The notes under the pieces: generated by a model
The model's database searches: none
Told to the model about the DNA's origin: nothing
The model's input: the letters and a program-made list of their open reading frames with translations, nothing else
NCBI RefSeq assembly: GCF_000010165.1
Contig: NC_012491.1
Location: 3,665,501 to 3,729,500, forward strand
Direction of reading: 5' to 3'
Source: Brevibacillus brevis NBRC 100599
GTDB taxonomy: Bacteria; Bacillota; Bacilli; Brevibacillales; Brevibacillaceae
Length of the DNA stretch: 64,000 nucleotides
Made by a program: the position numbers and the translations under genes
Shown: in pieces, positions 26,947 through 38,604 of the stretch
Layout: the number at the start of each line of letters is the position of its first letter
Position numbering within the stretch: the stretch's first letter is position 1

Positions 26947-27357
26947 TTATTTACCTCCACCCTCAATTACACTGCGCAGTTTTTGAAAATGTCCTGCTGT
27001 TAATTGCGTTAAACCACTGTACCAAATTTGGTTTTTGGCCAATTCTGTTGTTTCTGCTTCCAAGTCAACATCATTGCCACTGTTCTGAATGAAGTTATTC
27101 GGATTGGACACTACCTGTGGTACTGCAACGCCTGCATTACCAAACGGAAGGTGTCTTTGATTGGTCCGATACGCTTCTAACTTGCCATTTCCCGCTCTTG
27201 CGTTCAACTCATCTTGCAAAAAGCTCTCGAAGATGACTTGCTGACTTTTGAATTGAGGGGTGTCTATGTTGGCAAGATTGTTTGCGATTGTTCTATGTCG
27301 CAATGTTGCAGCGTCGAGTGATCTCTCCAGGACCTGCAGATGGTAACTATCCAGCAT
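26947..27357 (-). CDS. flgB: flagellar rod protein FlgB, first gene of the fla/che operon
   Basis: 136 residues from ATG 27357 (GAAGGA upstream). N-terminal motif ATLRHRTIANNLANIDTP and the FlgB-type region TTELAKNQIWYSGLTQL. It is the operon's first gene, following the codY terminator region. Confidence 0.95.
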   Translation of the reverse strand: MLDSYHLQVLERSLDAATLRHRTIANNLANIDTPQFKSQQVIFESFLQDELNARAGNGKLEAYRTNQRHLPFGNAGVAVPQVVSNPNNFIQNSGNDVDLEAETTELAKNQIWYSGLTQLTAGHFQKLRSVIEGGGK

Positions 27358-27428
27358 TTTTCCTTCTCCCCCAATATGAGTCAATTCTTTTCCCTAAAAC
27401 CACCTATATTTCCTGTATTTTCGACACC

Positions 27429-27470
27429 CTAATACGATTCAATCATAGCAAAATCAATTTGGACAAAAAA
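27429..27470 (-). promoter_or_regulatory. candidate promoter of the fla/che operon
   Basis: Two overlapping sigma-A-like candidates are visible on the minus strand upstream of flgB. One has TATGAT at 27442-27447 with an extended TGC just before it and a weak T-rich -35 at 27465-27470. The other has TTGATT (27452-27457), 17 nt and TATTAG (27429-27434). The remaining 27,358-27,663 leader, AT-rich and about 300 nt, shows no gene. I see no convincing CodY box (AATTTTCWGAAAATT) or sigma-D site. Confidence 0.45.
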
Positions 27471-27663
27471 GCCCCTTTTCATGACGTTTTTCAAAATGAT
27501 TCAATGGGACTAAATCCCTTATCCTTCCTGTTTTTTTACTGCATTTTACAAGGAAACCATATTCAAACCATTGCAGTTGTCGAAGCATGCATTAAAAATC
27601 AATATATATTTTATGGTAATAATGTGTCGTTTTTTACTTTTGTTAGGACTATAGTCCCATGAG

Positions 27664-27702
27664 AAAAGGTGCAGCAACCTGAGTTGCTACACCTTTTGTT
27701 TA
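27664..27702 (-). terminator. terminator downstream of codY
   Basis: A strong hairpin with arms AAAAGGTG-AGCAAC and GTTGCT-CACCTTTT around a CTGA loop, followed on the minus strand by TTTTCTC. The stem is nearly symmetric, so it may work from both sides. It separates codY from the fla/che operon. Confidence 0.8.
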
Positions 27703-27729
27703 CTTTCTTGTAACTTTTCGCAAGGTATA

Positions 27730-28509
27730 TTACGAGGTTTTGAGCTTCTCAAGCTCAGGCAACAGCTTTTCATTCAGCACCTTAATGAAGGTACCTTTCA
27801 TTCCCAAAGAACGGGATTCGATAACACCCGCACTCTCCAGCTTGCGCAGTGCGTTTACAATGACGGAGCGGGTAATTCCTACGCGATCCGCGATTTTGGA
27901 GGCAACAAGCAAGCCTTCTTTGCCTTCGAGCTCTTCAAAAATATGTTCAACTGCTTCCAACTCACTATAAGAGAGGGAACCAATCGCCATTTGTACAACT
28001 GCTTTGCTACGCGCTTCTTCTTCGATTGCTTCAGAACGCTCACGCAAGATTTCCATGCCTACTACCGTTGCCCCTACTTCTGCAAGAATCAGGTCGTCAT
28101 CGACAAATTGATCGTTAATACGACCCAAAATCAGCGTACCAAGACGATCTCCTCCACCCATGATTGGAACAAGCGTGGTCCAACCTGTGCGGAATACTTC
28201 TTTCATTTCAACAGGGAAAATCGTGTATGGGCTATCTACATCCAGATTCGCAGATGTTTCATCTACTTTCAGTAACCCCATGCTGTACTCTTCTGGAAAA
28301 CGGCGATCTTCCAGCATTTTGCGCATACGGCTGTTATCCATCTCTTGGTGAATCGCAAAGCCGAGAAGTTTTCCTTTGCGGCTTACAACATAAGTATTTG
28401 CTTCAATAACGTCACTCAAAACTTGAGACATTTCATTGAAGTTCACGGCATGACCCGCGGATTTTTGCAACATGCGGTTAATTCTTCTTGTTTTTGACAG
28501 TAGATCCAT
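27730..28509 (-). CDS. codY: GTP- and branched-chain-amino-acid-sensing repressor CodY
   Basis: 259 residues, the family length. N-terminal GAF ligand domain (about 1-155; [13 protein letters not shown] and the [12 protein letters not shown] loop) and a C-terminal winged helix ([24 protein letters not shown]). CodY represses many stationary-phase genes and, in Bacillus, the fla/che operon and hag. Position after hslU is conserved. Confidence 0.97.
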   Translation of the reverse strand: MDLLSKTRRINRMLQKSAGHAVNFNEMSQVLSDVIEANTYVVSRKGKLLGFAIHQEMDNSRMRKMLEDRRFPEEYSMGLLKVDETSANLDVDSPYTIFPVEMKEVFRTGWTTLVPIMGGGDRLGTLILGRINDQFVDDDLILAEVGATVVGMEILRERSEAIEEEARSKAVVQMAIGSLSYSELEAVEHIFEELEGKEGLLVASKIADRVGITRSVIVNALRKLESAGVIESRSLGMKGTFIKVLNEKLLPELEKLKTS

Positions 28510-28548
28510 CTGTATTTCCTCCTAATTATATGTGCTGCCTATCCAATT

Positions 28549-29946
28549 TTATAAAATATATTGACTCAAGTCTTTGTTCCCCACGATTGTTCCTAATTTC
28601 TGTTTAACATAATCGGGGGTAATCTGTACAACTTCCAGGTGGATTTCTGGGGCTTCAAAAGAGAGATCCTCCAGCAGCTTCTCCAATATAGTGTGCAATC
28701 GTCTAGCACCAATGTTATCTGTGCTTTGATTGACCTCAGCAGCGAGACGAGCGAGTTCCTGAATGGCTTCCGGTGTAAATTCAACTTGCACACCTTCCGT
28801 TTCCAAGAGGGCTACGTACTGCTTAAGCAACGCGTTTTTAGGCTCTGTCAAAATTCGGACAAAATCTTCAACGCGCAAGCTAGTCAGCTCCACCCGAATC
28901 GGAAAGCGACCTTGCAATTCCGGAATCAAATCTGATGGTTTTGCCATGTGAAAAGCACCAGCTGCAATAAACAGAACATAATCTGTTTTGACTGGACCAT
29001 ACTTGGTCATGACAGTTGAGCCTTCCACAATGGGTAAAATATCACGCTGGACTCCTTCACGGGATACATCCGGGCCACGCCCATCCTTACCCGCAATCTT
29101 GTCAATTTCGTCAATGAAGATAATCCCGTGTTGTTCAGCTCGACGAATTGACTCCTGCGTAACTTCGTCCATATCCACCAGTTTTTGCGCTTCCTGCTGA
29201 ATTAATACCTTTCGCGCATCTTTTATTCGCAATTTTCGTTTCTTCATCCGCTTAGGCATCAGGCTACCGAGCATATCTTGCATTTGCATCCCCATTTGTT
29301 CTGTACCCGGAACCTGGAACATGTCAAACATCGAAGGTGATTGATCTTCGACTTCAATCTCAATCATTTGCTCTTCTAACTGGCCATTCGTCAATTGCCA
29401 CATGACTTGTCTGCGTTGCTGCTCAATCGATACTTCTTCTTGATCAGTGGTATCCTGTTGCTGTTGCTGCTGTCCACCGAAGAACATCTCCAACGGATTT
29501 TTGAATGAGTTCGACTGCTTGCGAGATGGAACAAGTACGTTCACAATCGCTTCATTCGCAAGCTTTTCGGCTTTCTCTTTCACCGACTCTACTTTTTCCT
29601 GTTTGACCGTACGGATAGAAGCTTCCACCAGATCACGGACCATCGATTCCACATCTCGTCCTACATAACCGACTTCCGTAAACTTCGTTGCTTCTACCTT
29701 AATAAAAGGAGCACCTGTCAGTTTTGCAATCCGACGTGCAATTTCCGTTTTTCCAACACCAGTAGGTCCGATCATCAAGATGTTTTTTGGAACAACCTCG
29801 TCAATCATTTGCTCTGGCAAGCGACTGCGGCGGTAGCGGTTGCGAAGCGCAACAGCAATGGCTTTCTTGGCTTGTGCCTGCCCGACAATGTATTTATCCA
29901 AATGCTCTACGATCGTACGCGGGGTTAATTGCTCAAGATTCAGCAC
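28549..29946 (-). CDS. hslU: ATP-dependent protease ATPase subunit HslU (ClpY)
   Basis: About 465 residues from GTG 29946, chosen for GGGAGG 8 nt upstream; an earlier TTG at 29970 overlaps the hslV stop. Walker A GPTGVGKT at about 60-67, Walker [12 protein letters not shown], the Gln-rich I domain (about 130-230) and a C-terminal LSQYIL that docks into HslV. It unfolds substrates for HslV. Confidence 0.96.
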   Translation of the reverse strand: MLNLEQLTPRTIVEHLDKYIVGQAQAKKAIAVALRNRYRRSRLPEQMIDEVVPKNILMIGPTGVGKTEIARRIAKLTGAPFIKVEATKFTEVGYVGRDVESMVRDLVEASIRTVKQEKVESVKEKAEKLANEAIVNVLVPSRKQSNSFKNPLEMFFGGQQQQQQDTTDQEEVSIEQQRRQVMWQLTNGQLEEQMIEIEVEDQSPSMFDMFQVPGTEQMGMQMQDMLGSLMPKRMKKRKLRIKDARKVLIQQEAQKLVDMDEVTQESIRRAEQHGIIFIDEIDKIAGKDGRGPDVSREGVQRDILPIVEGSTVMTKYGPVKTDYVLFIAAGAFHMAKPSDLIPELQGRFPIRVELTSLRVEDFVRILTEPKNALLKQYVALLETEGVQVEFTPEAIQELARLAAEVNQSTDNIGARRLHTILEKLLEDLSFEAPEIHLEVVQITPDYVKQKLGTIVGNKDLSQYIL

Positions 29947-29966
29947 AGTAGGTTCCTCCCTTTCGC

Positions 29967-30509
29967 TCAATTCAACTCATCCACAACAAGATTGTTATTT
30001 GTGAACACGCAAATTTCAGCAGCGGTACGAAGCGATGCTTCCGCAATTTCACGTGCGCCGAGATGAGGCGCATATGTTTTCAGTGCACGACCTGCTGCAA
30101 GGGCAAAGCTACCGCCAGAACCAATTGCAAGAATCCCATCATCAGGCTCAATGATTTCGCCATTTCCGGAAATAAGCAGCAAATGCTCCTTATTGGCAAC
30201 AATCATCATAGCTTCCAAACGACGCAAAATTTTATCCATGCGCCACTCTTTCGCCAGCTCTACAGCAGCTCGCTGCAGATTGCCGTGATACTCCTCCAGC
30301 TTTCCTTCAAACTTCTCAAAAAGCGTAATGGCATCAGCAACAGAGCCGGCGAATCCTGCTAAAACTTCGCCGCGGTATAGACGTCTTACTTTTTTGGCAC
30401 CGTGCTTCATTACCATGCTGTTGCCAAAAGTAACCTGACCATCTCCGGCCATCGCTACAGACCCATTGTGCTGTACAGCAAATATGGTTGTTGCGTGAAA
30501 CTGTTCCAT
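29967..30509 (-). CDS. hslV: ATP-dependent protease subunit HslV (ClpQ)
   Basis: 180 residues from ATG 30509 (GGAGG 8 nt upstream). Proteasome-beta-like fold with [11 protein letters not shown] and GFAGSVADA signatures. The TTIF strand that would present the catalytic Thr is preceded by a short MEQFHA leader, as in Bacillus ClpQ, rather than directly following Met as in E. coli; either leader removal or N-terminal variation is implied. Confidence 0.96.
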   Translation of the reverse strand: MEQFHATTIFAVQHNGSVAMAGDGQVTFGNSMVMKHGAKKVRRLYRGEVLAGFAGSVADAITLFEKFEGKLEEYHGNLQRAAVELAKEWRMDKILRRLEAMMIVANKEHLLLISGNGEIIEPDDGILAIGSGGSFALAAGRALKTYAPHLGAREIAEASLRTAAEICVFTNNNLVVDELN

Positions 30510-30524
30510 CACTGATTCCTCCCG

Positions 30525-31469
30525 TTATGTCGTCCGATTGGCGGAACCTGTATTGCCCGGGTTTGCTCGTGGGTGAGCTGTGTCATATACATGCCGAAGT
30601 CGCTCTTTGGTCACATGCGTGTACACCTGTGTCGTCGAAACATTAACGTGCCCCAGTAATTCTTGCACGGTACGCAGATCCGCGCCACCATTCAACATAT
30701 GGGTTGCAAACGTATGACGAAAGGTATGTGGTGAAACCCGCAATTGAAGAGCGTACGTATCTACGTATTTGTCTACAATCCGTCGAACACTACGGTCGGA
30801 TAACGGTTCTCCCCGATAGTTAACCAGCAAATTGCCGTGTTCTACTTTTCCTGCCAACAGTTTTTCTCTTCCATGTTCTAGGTATTGCCGAAGAACGTCG
30901 CAGGCATAACTTCCAACCGGCACATATCGTTCTTTCGCTCCTTTTCCATAAACCAAGGCGACTCCCATGCTTGGATTCACATCACTCACAGATAAAGTGG
31001 TGAGCTCCGTAACACGCATGCCGCTTGCATACAACAGTTCAAAAATCAGCCGATCACGAATTCCTAATGGAGTGGTTGTATCAGGCAGATCGAAAAAAGC
31101 TTGAACTTCTTGCGGATATAAAAAGGAAGGAAGTTTCTTCTCCATTTTGGGAGTGGAGACTAGTTGAAATGGGTTCTGTTCCAGTTGACCTTCACGCAAC
31201 AGAAATCGGTACAAGCTACGCAAACTAGATAGCTTGCGGGCAATACTTCGCCGGGAAAGCCCCCTACCAGCCAATTGCGCAAGAAAGGAGCGACCATGCA
31301 AATAAGAAACAGCAGCAAATACGGTGATTTGGTGCTGTTCCATAAAGGAGACAAATTCGCTGATATCTGCCACATACTGCTTCACCGTATGAGGAGAGGC
31401 GTTTTTTTCAACTCGCAAATAGCGGGTAAACATCTCAATATCCGCAGAATTTTGTTGCGAAAAGTCCAT
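30525..31469 (-). CDS. xerC: tyrosine recombinase XerC (CodV)
   Basis: 314 residues from ATG 31469 (GAGGAGGG upstream). N-terminal SAM-like core-binding domain and catalytic domain with R in SGMRVTEL, H-x2-R in HTFRHTF, H in LLGHVNVSTTQ and Tyr in VYTHV. Resolves chromosome dimers at dif with its partner. It is chromosomal housekeeping here, not the prophage integrase. Confidence 0.95.
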   Translation of the reverse strand: MDFSQQNSADIEMFTRYLRVEKNASPHTVKQYVADISEFVSFMEQHQITVFAAVSYLHGRSFLAQLAGRGLSRRSIARKLSSLRSLYRFLLREGQLEQNPFQLVSTPKMEKKLPSFLYPQEVQAFFDLPDTTTPLGIRDRLIFELLYASGMRVTELTTLSVSDVNPSMGVALVYGKGAKERYVPVGSYACDVLRQYLEHGREKLLAGKVEHGNLLVNYRGEPLSDRSVRRIVDKYVDTYALQLRVSPHTFRHTFATHMLNGGADLRTVQELLGHVNVSTTQVYTHVTKERLRHVYDTAHPRANPGNTGSANRTT

Positions 31470-31530
31470 ACGGGATGCACCCTCCTCGAAGCACCTATAT
31501 AGTAACACAGACGAAAATCGGATATCAATG

Positions 31531-32844
31531 TTAATTGTGTCGTTCTTGTGTAAAATTCTGAATTGTATCTAGCGCCCGCTCAGCGAGCTTTTCATTTTTC
31601 AAACGCTTGTCTCGGATTCTTTCTGGCCATTCCGGTACAAGCCCGAAGTTTGCGTTCATCGGTTGAAAATGCTTTGGATCTGCCGTTGTAATATAACGAG
31701 CCATACTGCCCATAATTGTTTCTGGCGGAAGCTCGATCAATTCTTCCCCTTTTGCGAGTCGTGCTGCATTTATCCCCGCAAGCAAGCCAGATGCTGCTGA
31801 CTCTACATATCCTTCTACACCAGTCATTTGACCAGCAAAGAAAAGTGTTTCCCGATCTTTATACTGATACGTAGGCTTCAAAAGCTTTGGCGAATTGATA
31901 AAGGTATTTCGGTGCATGACACCATAACGAACGATTTCACAGTTTTCCAACCCAGGAATGAGTGAAAAAACTCTTTTTTGATCCGGCCATTTCAGATGGG
32001 TCTGGAAGCCTACAATGTTATACAATGTCGCAGCACTGTTGTCCTGGCGAAGTTGAACAACCGCATAAGACTTTTTACCTGTCCGTGGATCAACCAGACC
32101 CACAGGCTTCATGGGACCAAATGTCATGGTTTTGTGCCCACGCTTTGCCAATACTTCAATCGGCATGCAGCCTTCGAAGAAGATCTCCTTTTCAAACTCC
32201 TTCAATGGAACAGTTTCCGCAGAGATCAACGCATCATAGAAGCGATTGAACTCCTCTTCTGTCATCGGGCAGTTCAGGTAGGCTGCTTCACCTTTATCAT
32301 ATCTGGAAGCAACGAATACCTTGTTCATATCGATCGAGTCTTTCTCGATAATGGGTGCTGCTGCATCATAGAAGTACAGATATTCTTCACCCGTCAGCTC
32401 TTTTAACTTTGTAGACAAAGCTGGAGAAGTAAGTGGCCCGGTGGCAATTACGACAATCCCATCAGGAATTTCGGTAATCTCTTCCGAAACGACCTCAACT
32501 AAGGGATGATTACGAACAGCATCTGTAACATGAGCAGCGAATTCGTGTCTGTCTACGGCAAGCGCGCCTCCAGCTGGAACCGCGCAACGATCTGCCGAAT
32601 CGATAATGACAGAGTTCAGCCGACGCATTTCTTCCTTTAATACACCCACTGCATTCGTCAACGTGTTAGCACGCAATGAATTACTGCATACCAACTCTGC
32701 AAATTTATCGGTATGATGTGCAGGCGTTTGTGTCTTCGGTCTCATTTCATACAGCTTAACTTTTACACCCGCCTGCGCGATTTGCCATGCTGCCTCACTA
32801 CCAGCGAGACCAGCGCCCACTACTGTAATTGTTGGTTGTGACAT
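31531..32844 (-). CDS. trmFO: tRNA (uracil-54-C5)-methyltransferase TrmFO
   Basis: 437 residues. FAD-binding motif [12 protein letters not shown] at 10-21, [15 protein letters not shown] and the [22 protein letters not shown]-terminal FAD contact. Makes ribothymidine at position 54 of tRNA using methylene-THF. Formerly Gid. Confidence 0.97.
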   Translation of the reverse strand: MSQPTITVVGAGLAGSEAAWQIAQAGVKVKLYEMRPKTQTPAHHTDKFAELVCSNSLRANTLTNAVGVLKEEMRRLNSVIIDSADRCAVPAGGALAVDRHEFAAHVTDAVRNHPLVEVVSEEITEIPDGIVVIATGPLTSPALSTKLKELTGEEYLYFYDAAAPIIEKDSIDMNKVFVASRYDKGEAAYLNCPMTEEEFNRFYDALISAETVPLKEFEKEIFFEGCMPIEVLAKRGHKTMTFGPMKPVGLVDPRTGKKSYAVVQLRQDNSAATLYNIVGFQTHLKWPDQKRVFSLIPGLENCEIVRYGVMHRNTFINSPKLLKPTYQYKDRETLFFAGQMTGVEGYVESAASGLLAGINAARLAKGEELIELPPETIMGSMARYITTADPKHFQPMNANFGLVPEWPERIRDKRLKNEKLAERALDTIQNFTQERHN

Positions 32845-32883
32845 GCTGTTAATCCTCCAAACTACAAAATCGAATCAGGCTGC

Positions 32884-34962
32884 TTAGGAGTCTGCCTCTT
32901 CTTGATAATCACACTTGGTGCAAATTATGCTAACTCCTTGCTTCTTGCGCTTTTTCTCCACGAGCATGCTGGAGCATTTTGGACAAGGTCTGGCAATCGG
33001 TTTGTCCCACGATACAAAATCGCATTCCGGATATTGATTGCAACCGTAAAAAATACGGCTCTTTTTAGATTTACGTTCGATTATCTCTCCGGTTTCACAC
33101 TGCGGACATTTTACGCCGATTTCTTTTACAATCGGCTTCGTATTACGGCAATCCGGGAATCCGGAACAAGCTAAAAACTTGCCAAATCGACCAAGCTTAT
33201 AAACCATCACACTGCCACAAAGCTCACATGTTTCATCCGATTCTTCGACTTTCAGCTCTACTTCCTTCATTTCTTCTTCGGCAACAACTACGCGCTTCGC
33301 AAAGTCTTGATAAAAATCGTCCAGCACCTGCACCCAATTGGTGTTTCCTGCTTCGATGTTATCCAAGCCCGATTCCATATGAGCAGTGAATTCTACATTG
33401 AGAATCTCCGGGAAGAACTCCTCAACAAGTGTGATCACAATCTCGCCCAACTCGGTTGGGACGAATCGCTTCTCTTCTAATGCCACGTAGCCCCGCTTTT
33501 GAATGGTTTCTAATGTAGGCGCATAGGTAGATGGACGTCCAATCCCCATCTCTTCCATCGATTTGAGCATGCGCGCTTCGGAGAATCGTGGTGGTGGCTG
33601 TGTAAAGTGCTGACTCGGCTCGATTTCTTTCTGATCGAGGATTTGTCCTTCTTCAATGGGCGGAAGGAAGCTTTCTTCCTCTGTGCCATCATCGTTTCCT
33701 TCAATATATACCTTCATAAATCCAGGGAACTTCACTTTTGATCCCGTTGCTCTAAAGGTAACTCCACCTGCGTCAATATCTACGCTCATCGTATCAAGAA
33801 CAGCAGATGACATTTGACTGGCAAGGAAACGCTCCCAGATTAATCGATACAAACGCAACTGATCTCTTGACAAGTATTCCTTTATTTCATCGGGTGTACG
33901 CATCACACCAGTTGGACGGATTGCTTCGTGAGCATCTTGAGCATTTTCGTTTTTCGCCTGATTGCGTGGCTCAGATAACACATAGTCTGGACCGTATTTC
34001 TCGAGTATGTATTCCTTTGCTTCGTTCTGTGCAGTTACAGACAGGCGAGTAGAGTCCGTACGCATATAGGTAATCAAACCAACTGCGCCTTCTTTATTGC
34101 CAACGTCGATCCCCTCATAGAGCTCTTGAGCAATTCGCATGGTCTTAGAAGTGCGGAAGTTCAGCTTACGCGCTGCCTCTTGCTGTAAAGAACTCGTGAT
34201 AAAAGGAGGTGCAGGATTGCGCTTGCGCTCACGCTTGGTTACCTTTTGTACCACATATGGTTTGTTCTTCATTCGTTTCAATACCGCTGCTACATCATCT
34301 TCCGAATGAAGCTCCACCTTTTCATCGCCATAACCATAGAACTTCGCGTTAATTTCTTTTCCGTCGCTAATTAATGTACTTGCAATTGTCCAATACTCTT
34401 CAGGGATAAACTCTTGGATCTCCCGCTCACGATCCATGATAAGCTTTACCGCAACTGATTGAACACGTCCAGCACTCAAGCCTTTTCGAACCTTTTTCCA
34501 TAGAATTGGACTAATATTGTAGCCAACGAGTCTGTCGAGAATACGACGTGCCTGTTGAGCATTTACCAAGTCCATGTTTATGTGTCGTGGATGCTTGAAC
34601 GCTTCTTTGATGGCATCTTTGGTAATCTCATTAAATACCACACGAAGCGGCTGATTCATATCGAGACCCAAGTATTGCGCCAAATGCCAAGCAATTGCCT
34701 CCCCTTCGCGATCCGGGTCGGCTGCGAGATACACTTTTTTTACTTTTTTAGCGGCATCTTTTAAGCCCTTCAATACATCGCCTTTGCCGCGAATGGTTAT
34801 GTATTTGGGTTCAAAATTATGTGTAACGTCTACACCCATTTGACTTTTCGGCAAATCGCGTACATGTCCGATAGACGCTTTCACGATATATTTACTACCC
34901 AGGTATTTTCCAATGGTTTTGGCCTTCGTAGGGGATTCTACGATTACTAGCGTATCAGCCAT
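32884..34962 (-). CDS. topA: DNA topoisomerase I
   Basis: 692 residues. TOPRIM domain at the N terminus ([16 protein letters not shown] and the [12 protein letters not shown] motif), catalytic Tyr in [14 protein letters not shown] near residue 300, and three C-terminal four-cysteine zinc ribbons (CELCGSVMV...; CPQCETGEI...; CPKCSSMLV...). Relaxes negative supercoils. Lies between dprA and trmFO. Confidence 0.97.
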   Translation of the reverse strand: MADTLVIVESPTKAKTIGKYLGSKYIVKASIGHVRDLPKSQMGVDVTHNFEPKYITIRGKGDVLKGLKDAAKKVKKVYLAADPDREGEAIAWHLAQYLGLDMNQPLRVVFNEITKDAIKEAFKHPRHINMDLVNAQQARRILDRLVGYNISPILWKKVRKGLSAGRVQSVAVKLIMDREREIQEFIPEEYWTIASTLISDGKEINAKFYGYGDEKVELHSEDDVAAVLKRMKNKPYVVQKVTKRERKRNPAPPFITSSLQQEAARKLNFRTSKTMRIAQELYEGIDVGNKEGAVGLITYMRTDSTRLSVTAQNEAKEYILEKYGPDYVLSEPRNQAKNENAQDAHEAIRPTGVMRTPDEIKEYLSRDQLRLYRLIWERFLASQMSSAVLDTMSVDIDAGGVTFRATGSKVKFPGFMKVYIEGNDDGTEEESFLPPIEEGQILDQKEIEPSQHFTQPPPRFSEARMLKSMEEMGIGRPSTYAPTLETIQKRGYVALEEKRFVPTELGEIVITLVEEFFPEILNVEFTAHMESGLDNIEAGNTNWVQVLDDFYQDFAKRVVVAEEEMKEVELKVEESDETCELCGSVMVYKLGRFGKFLACSGFPDCRNTKPIVKEIGVKCPQCETGEIIERKSKKSRIFYGCNQYPECDFVSWDKPIARPCPKCSSMLVEKKRKKQGVSIICTKCDYQEEADS

Positions 34963-35068
34963 TTTTTTCCTCCCCTTTTAGTAAGGAATCTTCCCTATTA
35001 TTAAATACCCTCATCCGGTTTGTCAAACACTTGTGCCTCTTGGCATTGCCAAAAAGCTAGCGGATATG

Positions 35069-36187
35069 CTATCTCCGCGCAAAATAACCACCAGGAAGTG
35101 CCAAAATGGCTCCTTTTGCTTCCAAACGAATGACCAGCTGATGTAGCATCTTGCGTTGGTCTTTTTCCAAGCAGCTCATTAACTCATCCAAATGAATCCC
35201 ATCATAGGTTACAGCTTCCACAATCGCTTTTTCTTCATTAGATAAGGGAATAACATCGGTTGCATTGCTCTTTTTGACCTGCTGCATTTGCTTGGCTTCT
35301 GGAAGATGATGTTTGATTTCATCCCATATATCGTTACTGCACGTTACTAGCTTTGCACCTTGTTTGATCAAGTTATGCGGCCCGGCACTCATCAATGAAA
35401 AAATAGGACCAGGAATCGCAAAAACTTCTTTGCCCTGCTCAAGTGCACAGTCTGCCGTAATCAAGGATCCGCTTTTTTCTGCTGCTTCCACCACTAATAC
35501 ACCGATAGAAAGACCACTTATGATACGATTTCGCTCTGGAAACAATCCAGAAATAGGTGGAATATGAGGAGGATACTCGCTGAGGAGTAGGCCAAAAGAT
35601 TCAATTTGGCGATAAAGTTCTCGATGTCGAGAAGGATAAACGTGTTTCATTCCGCAACCGAGCACGCCTATAGTCTTACCACCTACTTTCAAGGTAGCTT
35701 GGTGAGCCTCCGCATCAATTCCATACGCTACCCCTGAGACAATGACAAGACCTGCTTGTACCAGTTCTCGGACAAAAAAGCTACAGCTCGCTCTTCCATA
35801 TGGTGTCGGTTTGCGCGAACCAACGACGCCAATCGACAATTTATCCAATAATGTGTGGTCGCCACGATAAAACAACGTCCATGGAAAATCGGGAATATTG
35901 CGGAGCGAAGCAGGATAAGCATCGTCAAAAGGACATAAGAAGCGTGTTCCCTCTTCTTCACGCTTTTCCAATAGTGCCATAGCAGGAGCTTCATTGCTTT
36001 GCTGGTCAACCTGCCCAGTGATCAAGGAAGTCAATCCGAGCTCACGTGCCAGTTCATGCCAGTTTTCGATGGCAATCTGAAAAGAACCTGTGATTTCAAA
36101 TATCTCTCGGATTTTCTTTCTTCCCAAACCTGAGATCATCGTTAACACATACACCCAGTCTCTCTCGTCGAGTTTCGCCTTTTCCAC
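35069..36187 (-). CDS. dprA: DNA processing protein DprA (Smf)
   Basis: About 372 residues from GTG 36187, with AAGGAGG 8 nt upstream; ATG 36205 would include the ribosome site. N-terminal SAM-like region, Rossmann core with GVVGSRKPTPYGR, GVAYGIDAEAHQ and GLFPERNRIISGLS, and a small C-terminal winged-helix region. Loads RecA on incoming single-stranded DNA in transformation. With comM broken nearby, DNA uptake functions may be only partly kept. Confidence 0.95.
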   Translation of the reverse strand: MEKAKLDERDWVYVLTMISGLGRKKIREIFEITGSFQIAIENWHELARELGLTSLITGQVDQQSNEAPAMALLEKREEEGTRFLCPFDDAYPASLRNIPDFPWTLFYRGDHTLLDKLSIGVVGSRKPTPYGRASCSFFVRELVQAGLVIVSGVAYGIDAEAHQATLKVGGKTIGVLGCGMKHVYPSRHRELYRQIESFGLLLSEYPPHIPPISGLFPERNRIISGLSIGVLVVEAAEKSGSLITADCALEQGKEVFAIPGPIFSLMSAGPHNLIKQGAKLVTCSNDIWDEIKHHLPEAKQMQQVKKSNATDVIPLSNEEKAIVEAVTYDGIHLDELMSCLEKDQRKMLHQLVIRLEAKGAILALPGGYFARR

Positions 36188-36259
36188 TCCAAACTCCTCC
36201 TTCATCCCGATCACAATTGCTTCTGAAAGTTATTCTATCGAAAGAAAGAGGCTGCTTCA

Positions 36260-36298
36260 AAAATAAAAAAGTGGACAAGCCTAAAGCCTGTCCACTTC
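36260..36298 (-). terminator. terminator after sucD
   Basis: Hairpin with arms GTGGACA and TGTCCAC plus inner GC pairs around a TTTA loop, followed on the minus strand by TTTTTTATTTTT. It ends the sucCD transcript ahead of dprA. Confidence 0.85.
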
Positions 36299-36310
36299 TG
36301 TCTTATCTGC

Positions 36311-37213
36311 TTACTTGCCCATTACTTTCTCGAGCATACCGCGCTCTTTCAGCAATTCAACAAGTGTTTCACCGATAACTGCAGGTGTTTTCGCTACGCG
36401 AATACCACATTCTTCGAGCTTCGCGATTTTTTCAGCAGCTGTACCTTTACCGCCAGAGATGATCGCACCAGCGTGGCCCATACGTTTTCCTTCAGGAGCA
36501 GTTTGTCCCCCGATGAAGCCTACAACTGGTTTTTTCATGTTAGCAGCGATCCACTCTGCTGCTTCTTCTTCCGCAGTACCACCGATTTCACCCAACATGA
36601 TAACTGCTTCTGTGTCTGGATCTTCGTTGAACATTTTCAGTACGTCGATGAACTCCATACCTTTTACTGGGTCTCCACCGATACCTACAGCTGTGGATTG
36701 ACCAAGACCGCGAGTAGAAGTTTGGTGAACTGCTTCATAAGTTAAGGTACCGGAGCGAGATACGATACCCACTTTACCTGGAACGTGGATGTAACCAGGC
36801 ATGATACCGATTTTGCACTCACCTGGAGTGATTACGCCAGGGCAGTTAGGACCTACGAGAAGGGTTTTCTTGCCTTCCATGTAGCGCTTAACTTTCACCA
36901 TGTCCAGAACTGGGATACCTTCAGTAATGCAGATTACCAGATCCAGCTCAGCGTCAACTGCTTCCATGATCGCATCAGCAGCGAAAGGAGGAGCAACGTA
37001 GATAACAGATGCAGTTGCACCAGTTGCTTCAACTGCTTCTTTTACTGTGTTGAAAATTGGAATACCGTCAACTTCGGTTCCACCTTTACCAGGTGTTACA
37101 CCGCCCACCATTTGTGTACCGTATTCAACGGCTCCGCGAGTGTGGAACAGACCAGTTGCACCCGTAATCCCTTGCGTAATTACTTTTGTATTTTTATTAA
37201 CGAGAATACTCAT
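36311..37213 (-). CDS. sucD: succinate-CoA ligase alpha subunit
   Basis: 300 residues. CoA-binding N-terminal domain ([18 protein letters not shown]), and the phospho-histidine in [15 protein letters not shown] near residue 245. TCA-cycle substrate-level phosphorylation with SucC. Confidence 0.97.
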   Translation of the reverse strand: MSILVNKNTKVITQGITGATGLFHTRGAVEYGTQMVGGVTPGKGGTEVDGIPIFNTVKEAVEATGATASVIYVAPPFAADAIMEAVDAELDLVICITEGIPVLDMVKVKRYMEGKKTLLVGPNCPGVITPGECKIGIMPGYIHVPGKVGIVSRSGTLTYEAVHQTSTRGLGQSTAVGIGGDPVKGMEFIDVLKMFNEDPDTEAVIMLGEIGGTAEEEAAEWIAANMKKPVVGFIGGQTAPEGKRMGHAGAIISGGKGTAAEKIAKLEECGIRVAKTPAVIGETLVELLKERGMLEKVMGK

Positions 37214-37257
37214 CGCGTAATTTTCCCACCTTTTTTAACGTATCTACTCGAAATAGC

Positions 37258-38418
37258 TTACTTCACCAAGGATACGATTTTCTCAGCGCCATCCGCCATA
37301 GATTCTGCAGCTACAATGTTCAAACCGGACTCATTAAGGATTTTCTTACCCAAATCTACGTTTGTACCTTCGAGACGTACAACGAGAGGTTTGTCCAATT
37401 TGATTTGTTTTGCTGCATTCACTACGCCGTTTGCGATAACGTCGCATTTCATGATGCCGCCAAAGATGTTGACGAAAATACCTTTTACTTTTTCGTCACG
37501 GAGAATAATTTTAAACGCTTCCGTTACTTTCTCTTCAGTAGCTCCGCCACCAACGTCAAGGAAGTTAGCTGGGTCTCCACCGTAGAATTTCACGATGTCC
37601 ATTGTTGCCATCGCCAGACCTGCACCGTTTACCATGCAACCGATGTTACCATCAAGTGCGATGTAGGACAGATCGAACTTGGAAGCTTCGATTTCTTTCT
37701 CATCTTCTTCATCCAAATCGCGCAGAGCTACGATGTCAGGGTGACGATAGAGAGCGTTGCTGTCGAAGTTCAGTTTTGCATCCAGTGCCATTACTTCACC
37801 GTCGCCAGTTACAACCAGTGGGTTGATTTCAGCGATAGAAGCATCTTTATCAACGAAAGCTTGGTACAAGCTCATCATGAACTTGGCAGCTTTGTTAATC
37901 AATTCTTTTGGAATGTTGATTGCGTAAGCCAGGCGACGAGCTTGGAAGCCATTCAGACCTGTTACTGGATCAACTACTTCTTTGAAGATTTTTTCTGGAT
38001 TGTTTGCTGCTACTTCCTCGATGTCCATGCCGCCTTCTTCGGAAGCCATCATTACAACACTTCCAGTAGCACGGTCAACAACTACACCAACGTAGTATTC
38101 TTTCTTGATGTCGCAGCCTTGCTCGATCAGAAGGCGCTTAACTTCTTTACCTTCTGGTCCTGTTTGATGAGTAACGAGTACTTTGCCAAGAATCTCGCTG
38201 GCATATGTACGAACTTCATCAAGATTTTTTGCAACCTTTACACCGCCAGCCTTACCACGGCCACCAGCGTGAATTTGCGCTTTTACTACGTTTACTTGGG
38301 TGCCCAGTTCTTTTGCTGCTTCAACAGCTTCTTCCACTGTGAAAGCTACGCGTCCTTCAGGAACTTTTACACCGTACTGCTTAAGTATCTCTTTACCTTG
38401 ATACTCATGAATGTTCAT
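37258..38418 (-). CDS. sucC: succinate-CoA ligase beta subunit
   Basis: 386 residues. ATP-grasp domain ([16 protein letters not shown] at about 46-61) and the LDVGGGA and [10 protein letters not shown] segments of the ligase domain. It is the first gene of the sucCD operon; sucD follows after 44 nt. Confidence 0.97.
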   Translation of the reverse strand: MNIHEYQGKEILKQYGVKVPEGRVAFTVEEAVEAAKELGTQVNVVKAQIHAGGRGKAGGVKVAKNLDEVRTYASEILGKVLVTHQTGPEGKEVKRLLIEQGCDIKKEYYVGVVVDRATGSVVMMASEEGGMDIEEVAANNPEKIFKEVVDPVTGLNGFQARRLAYAINIPKELINKAAKFMMSLYQAFVDKDASIAEINPLVVTGDGEVMALDAKLNFDSNALYRHPDIVALRDLDEEDEKEIEASKFDLSYIALDGNIGCMVNGAGLAMATMDIVKFYGGDPANFLDVGGGATEEKVTEAFKIILRDEKVKGIFVNIFGGIMKCDVIANGVVNAAKQIKLDKPLVVRLEGTNVDLGKKILNESGLNIVAAESMADGAEKIVSLVK

Positions 38419-38604
38419 TCTCCATCCTCCTATGGCAGATAAAGATCGGCAGGCTTTTAGACCGGTTCAAAGACGTCTGTCTTCTTCCGGTCATAACCTC
38501 CACTATCAGTGCAACGTAACTATTCTACGACAAAAACTGCAAAAGTGGTAGTAATATGTTCGTTTTATCGTGACCAGAAATGCGAAACTTCATGAGGAAA
38601 TTCC

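Noticed and set aside
27646-27657. Palindrome GGACTATAGTCC downstream of codY
   Set aside because: Short, and no T-run or known operator matches; the terminator nearby accounts for the end of codY.
27358-27663. CodY-binding site in front of the fla/che operon
   Set aside because: The AT-rich leader has TTTT and AAAA runs, but none keeps the AATTTTCWGAAAATT spacing.
30525-31469. xerC as a prophage integrase
   Set aside because: It sits in the conserved topA-trmFO-xerC-hslV block, far from the prophage junction, and is the housekeeping recombinase.
37405-38442. 345-codon open frame on the plus strand opposite sucC
   Set aside because: It is the exact antisense of a conserved sucC gene; the translated product has repeated Phe/Tyr/Ser runs of mirror-strand origin and no ribosome site.
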